From CALLCD01 sp039817885 (GTDB lineage Bacteria > Pseudomonadota > Alphaproteobacteria > Caulobacterales > Hyphomonadaceae): 64,000 nucleotides of DNA. Shown here one piece after another: positions 60,961 to 64,000 of the stretch; the first letter of the stretch is position 1, and every line of letters begins with the position of its first letter. The notes under the pieces were generated by a model that was not told the DNA's origin, made no database searches, and was given only the letters and a program-made list of their open reading frames with translations. A program made the translations under genes and the position numbers. Where the stretch lies: the NCBI GenBank assembly GCA_039817885.1, contig JBCBUY010000003.1:1-64000 (forward strand), read 5' to 3'.

Positions 60961-61887
60961 GTGGTTTTTCTGAACGATCCTCCTCGTACACGACGTGGCC
61001 ATCCGGACTGGACGATCGAGGGACAAGACTGGCCCCATCGCAACATTAGCAAATTCGTTCAAACAGGTGGGCAGACCTGGCATCTCCAGAGAATGGGCTC
61101 TGGCCCGCAGGCGCTCCTGCTACATGGGACGGGAGCCTCAACCCATTCCTGGGCCGATCTCTTGCCGCGCTTGGCAGAGACATTCGACACACTGGCCATT
61201 GATCTTCCGGGGCATGGGTTTACCCAGATGCGCCCTGGATTTGTTCCCAGTTTGCCAAACGTCACGGATGCCGTCGGGCAGCTTTTGAGTGAGATCGATG
61301 TTCAGCCGGACATCATTATTGGGCACTCTGCCGGCGCGGCCATTGCGCTCTGTCTTGGTGAACGATTGCAACCCGCGCCCGAACGAATAGTGTCATTAAA
61401 CGGTGCCCTCCATCCCTTTGACGGAGCCATGGGCATCATTGCGCCACTGACAGCAAAGCTCGTGACGATTGGCGGATTGGCTGCCCGCGCTCTTGCCAGC
61501 AGTGCCCGCGATATCGGCCGGGTTGAGCGCCTATTATACGATACAGGGTCAATGCCACCGCAGGCCTATATCGCGCATTATGCGACGCTTTTGCGCTGCC
61601 GCGGCCATGTTCAAGGCACTCTGGAAATGATGGCAAACTGGAACCTAGGACCTATGGAAACAATATGTGCTGGCCTGGCTATGCCCATCCTATTCGTCGC
61701 CGGCAGCAAAGACAGCACGGTTCCGCCGGATGCAGCGCGATCCATGGCGGATATTGCTCCCGAGGGCCGATTTCTCTGTCTTGATCGGGTCGGGCATCTC
61801 GCCCATGAGGAAGCTCCGCAGCGCATTGCCGACGTTATTCTGGATAATGACACTTGGGACAACGCGCCGTTGAGGTCGGCCGACTAA
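60961..61887 (+). CDS. bchO: BchO, Mg-chelatase-linked alpha/beta hydrolase
   Basis: A 308-residue alpha/beta hydrolase that is almost always found beside bchD in photosynthesis clusters. The oxyanion HGTGAST, the nucleophile elbow GHSAGAA and a late GHLAHEEAP histidine are present. The opening FLNDPPRTRRGHPDWTIEGQDWPHR is BchO-typical. Its role in Mg-chelation is not precisely established. It starts with GTG 2 bases after bchD. Confidence 0.92.
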   Translation: MVFLNDPPRTRRGHPDWTIEGQDWPHRNISKFVQTGGQTWHLQRMGSGPQALLLHGTGASTHSWADLLPRLAETFDTLAIDLPGHGFTQMRPGFVPSLPNVTDAVGQLLSEIDVQPDIIIGHSAGAAIALCLGERLQPAPERIVSLNGALHPFDGAMGIIAPLTAKLVTIGGLAARALASSARDIGRVERLLYDTGSMPPQAYIAHYATLLRCRGHVQGTLEMMANWNLGPMETICAGLAMPILFVAGSKDSTVPPDAARSMADIAPEGRFLCLDRVGHLAHEEAPQRIADVILDNDTWDNAPLRSAD

Positions 61888-61929
61888 TCGAGAAATATTC
61901 CTTGCAAAATCTGGATAGACGCCGGACAA

Positions 61930-61947
61930 TGTCTATTAATGCTGACA
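61930..61947 (+). promoter_or_regulatory. TGT-N12-ACA site at the crtB start (PpsR/CrtJ-like)
   Basis: TGTC at 61930 and TGACA ending at 61947 match the PpsR/CrtJ operator form, with the same TGTCTATT opening as the idi site. It covers the ATG at 61939 and ends just before a second in-frame ATG at 61951. Confidence 0.45.
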
Positions 61948-62982
61948 CACATGTCTTCTCAGCAAGCGGTTCCGACCGACTTTGATCATTGCCGCGCCGT
62001 CATCAAGGCAGGCTCGAAGAGTTTTTATGCCGCGTCACTCCTGCTGCCCAAGGGTGTGCGTACAGCTGCCTACGCCACATATGCGTTCTGCCGGGAAGCC
62101 GATGATGCCATCGACCTCGGTGAGAATCAGCAGGATGCCGTCCGTATACTGATCAATCGATTAAATCTGATCTATTCCGGCCAGCCAACTGATGCTCCGG
62201 TTGATCGTGCATTTGCCTATGTTGTCTCTCATTGGGGGCTGCCACGGACGCTTCCCGACGCGCTGCTCGAGGGTTTGATCTGGGACAGCGAGGGCAAGCG
62301 CTACGGGACGTTTGACGAGCTGGTAGACTATTGCACGCGGGTGGCTGGGTCGGTTGGGGCGATGATGACAACGCTGATGGGAGCCACATGTGAGACGGCG
62401 GCGGCGCGGGCCTGCGATCTCGGCGTGGCGATGCAGCTCACCAATATCGCCCGGGACATCGGCGAAGACGCACGTGCTGGCCGGATATATGTTCCGCTCC
62501 AATGGATGCGGGAGGCAGATATTGACCCGCTCGCCTTCACTCAGACGCCAGAGTTCGACGCCCGTGTCGCCGGGATCACCAAACGCTTACTCGATGCGGC
62601 GGATCCTCTTTATGAACAAGGGCTTACGGGCGCAACTCTGTTGCCGAGCGGGTGCCGCACGGCGATTATCGCAGCCGGCCTGATTTATCGGGATATCGGC
62701 AAATACATCAAACAAAACGGTTATGATTCCGTGAGTTATCGCGCCTTTGTCCCAAAACGGCGCAAACTAGAGCTGCTGGCACTGGCATCCGCCTATCCGT
62801 CGCAACAGGCGTCAACCGAGCCACCCCTGCCCCAAAACAAGTATCTTGTTGACGCGATTACCGCACAGTCGGTGCAGAGTGCTGAACGAGACATGCCGTC
62901 CCGCGCTGAATGGTTGCTCGACCTGTTTCTTCGTGTCGAACAAAGAAAGCGCGCCGGAAATGCCCACTATGGGGATTTGTGA
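61939..62982 (+). CDS. crtB: Phytoene synthase CrtB
   Basis: Head-to-head condensation of two GGPP to phytoene, the entry to C40 carotenoids. 347 residues with both Asp-rich motifs, CREADDAID and NIARDIGEDA, and the RIYVPLQWM segment. ATG 61939 or, 12 bases on, ATG 61951; the latter lies clear of the TGT-N12-ACA site. It follows bchO by 51 bases on the same strand and ends in a repeat hairpin. No crtI desaturase is in the window. Confidence 0.94.
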   Translation: MLTHMSSQQAVPTDFDHCRAVIKAGSKSFYAASLLLPKGVRTAAYATYAFCREADDAIDLGENQQDAVRILINRLNLIYSGQPTDAPVDRAFAYVVSHWGLPRTLPDALLEGLIWDSEGKRYGTFDELVDYCTRVAGSVGAMMTTLMGATCETAAARACDLGVAMQLTNIARDIGEDARAGRIYVPLQWMREADIDPLAFTQTPEFDARVAGITKRLLDAADPLYEQGLTGATLLPSGCRTAIIAAGLIYRDIGKYIKQNGYDSVSYRAFVPKRRKLELLALASAYPSQQASTEPPLPQNKYLVDAITAQSVQSAERDMPSRAEWLLDLFLRVEQRKRAGNAHYGDL

Positions 62983-62999
62983 GCACAGACACTCAGATC

Positions 63000-63027
63000 G
63001 ACACCCACTTTTGGCGCGGTGGGTGTT
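63000..63027 (+). repeat. Palindromic repeat element, copy 2
   Basis: GACACCCAC (63000-63008) and GTGGGTGTT (63019-63027) pair (one wobble) around TTTTGGCGCG, the reverse complement of the loop in copy 1. It starts 17 bases after the crtB stop and lies between convergent genes. See 54496-54525. Confidence 0.7.
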
Positions 63028-63043
63028 TGCACCCAAAATCTCC

Positions 63044-63847
63044 TTATTGAGGCTTTTTCATCGCGCCCGTCGGAGAGAATTTTCTGAGCGTATCGAGCAT
63101 GCTCTGAGGAGGCGATGTCGATCCTGTATGCCGGGTTCGCACGGCCCTGCGGTGATAGATGATAATGGCAAGGCCGGTCACCAATGGAAACGCCCACAGC
63201 ACCGGTGCCAAAGCAAGCGCTGGCATCAATCGGACAGCCCCAAAGGCCAGGAACGCGGTGTAGACAGATATGCCGGCCCCAACGATCGCCTTGATATGCT
63301 CCAATTGCCACTCATAGCGCGCCGGTTCGGACTGCATGATAAACACCATATTCGTCGCGAAGGCAGCAAAGCCCACAAAGGAAATACCAACCATCATGAT
63401 TTGACCGATCAGGACTCCTTGCACGGCACAATTCAATGCCGAGACCAGGAGCGCGAATTGGAGAAACACACTGAAAGGGCCACGATTGGCCATATGGTCA
63501 GATTTGTTCTTCAAGACCCGCCAACCGTGCCAGGCGAGGTTGATTGTCAGAATGGCGAGATAGAGCATCATCCATCCGAAGATGCCGCGAATAAAGGCCG
63601 GGTCATAAAGCTCCGGATGTTCGGCGAGCTTTGGATGCGTTGGCAAGGGAGCTATCAATGTCGTCGTCGACATGCCAACAGCTATGGTGCCGGTAAACAG
63701 CATGCTAAACGTGAAGACCTTCCCCCAGAAACGATGAGATTTGCCTCCCTTCTTTGTGAGGACCGGGACCCAGAAACTGATCAGGCCTGGAACGCCTCCA
63801 ATGATGTGCAAAATGACGAGGGTCACAAAGAAATCGTGGAGATGCAT
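63044..63847 (-). CDS. DUF2306-like multi-pass membrane protein
   Basis: A 267-residue protein with seven hydrophobic segments. HIIGGVPGLISFWVPVLTKKGGKSHRFWGKVFTFSMLF resembles the DUF2306-type opening, where H, GG, K-GG-H and R-WG are conserved. Function unknown; histidines in the membrane suggest haem or metal binding, but this is inference. It converges on crtB. Confidence 0.7.
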   Translation of the reverse strand: MHLHDFFVTLVILHIIGGVPGLISFWVPVLTKKGGKSHRFWGKVFTFSMLFTGTIAVGMSTTTLIAPLPTHPKLAEHPELYDPAFIRGIFGWMMLYLAILTINLAWHGWRVLKNKSDHMANRGPFSVFLQFALLVSALNCAVQGVLIGQIMMVGISFVGFAAFATNMVFIMQSEPARYEWQLEHIKAIVGAGISVYTAFLAFGAVRLMPALALAPVLWAFPLVTGLAIIIYHRRAVRTRHTGSTSPPQSMLDTLRKFSPTGAMKKPQ

Positions 63848-63893
63848 ATTAGATGTCTCCTCTCACCACCTGTTGCAGGCTTAGGGTATCGCT

Positions 63894-64000
63894 ATGCTTG
63901 CTGACGCGAAGACCTATGTCCCGCCCCGACCGGCGCTGTTGCCACCCGTTGCCGCGCTTGTCCGCACCATGCGGTGGGGCGATGGCAATCTTCTGAACTT
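63894..64000 (+). CDS. Unassigned gene, 3' end outside window
   Basis: An open frame of 35 codons from the ATG at 63894 to the window end (MLADAKTYVPPRPALLPPV, then ALVRTMRWGDGNLL). The proline-rich start resembles the N-termini of some bacterial cytochromes P450, but too little is present to assign a family. Divergent from the DUF2306-like gene. Confidence 0.4.
   Translation, partial: MLADAKTYVPPRPALLPPVAALVRTMRWGDGNLLN

Noticed and set aside
62846..63904. 352-codon plus-strand frame overlapping the end of crtB and all of the DUF2306-like gene
   Set aside because: It is antisense to a well-formed membrane protein gene and its composition (rich in His, Arg, Gln) is that of a shadow frame.
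1..64000. CRISPR arrays, insertion sequences, prophage and integrase genes
   Set aside because: No regular direct-repeat arrays, transposase or integrase coding regions, or terminal repeats were seen.

Overview
The window looks like an alphaproteobacterial chromosome, most probably from the Caulobacterales/Maricaulales side of the class. The reasons are: CtrA and its inhibitor SciP; a sciP-fliF-fliG-(fliH)-fliN gene order like that of Caulobacter; the alphaproteobacterial order miaB-phoH-ybeY-corC-lnt-XRE-trmB-rimP-nusA-ylxR-infB-rbfA; and the pairings prfA-prmC-DUF4167, ubiK/lgt/dapF and mtaB-ftsY. The right end carries bchI-bchD-bchO, crtB and idi, so the organism very likely makes (bacterio)chlorophyll and carotenoids and is probably an anoxygenic phototroph. 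No rRNA, recognisable tRNA, insertion sequence, prophage or CRISPR array was seen.

Layout. 1-3.9 kb: lipid-type enzymes (sterol desaturase, SDR, DUF1295, DUF1214). 3.9-18.5 kb: a long co-directional RNA-modification and translation block, with envelope genes lnt and corC inside it and a YcxB-like membrane protein between infB and rbfA. 18.5-24.5 kb: a cell-cycle and flagellar-remnant block with sciP, a drastically shortened FliF-like protein, fliG, a small FliH-position protein, fliN, a divergent M13 peptidase and ctrA. 24.5-30.5 kb: DUF4167, prmC, prfA, MAPEG, a small HEWGH membrane protein, a glucuronoyl-esterase-like lipoprotein and DUF2853. 30.5-37.7 kb: a second M13 peptidase, two acyl-CoA dehydrogenases, an NTF2-like protein and a family-2 glycosyltransferase. 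37.7-39.8 kb: ubiK, lgt, dapF. 39.8-46.9 kb: an accessory block, including a fused molybdenum hydroxylase, lying between dapF and mtaB-ftsY. 47-54 kb: mtaB, ftsY, an AhpD-like protein, DUF3137, an ABC ATPase, a Cys/Met PLP enzyme and a second sterol desaturase. 54.5-64 kb: two TraB/GumN proteins, then idi, a lipid-anchored blue copper protein, bchI, bchD, bchO and crtB, then a multi-pass membrane protein and a truncated gene.

The most unusual object is the mini-flagellar operon at 19157-21383. It keeps the FliG-binding tail and the second membrane helix of FliF, plus FliG and FliN, but has lost the space for an MS-ring and has no export, rod, hook, filament or stator genes around it. It sits between sciP and ctrA, which suggests a cell-cycle-controlled membrane/C-ring-like assembly without a flagellum, or a relic of one. 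The photosynthesis edge has three further points of interest: TGT-N12-ACA (PpsR/CrtJ-type) sites at the starts of idi and crtB, a pseudoazurin-like lipoprotein on a long amphipathic stalk, and a shared hairpin element after both the TraB gene and crtB.
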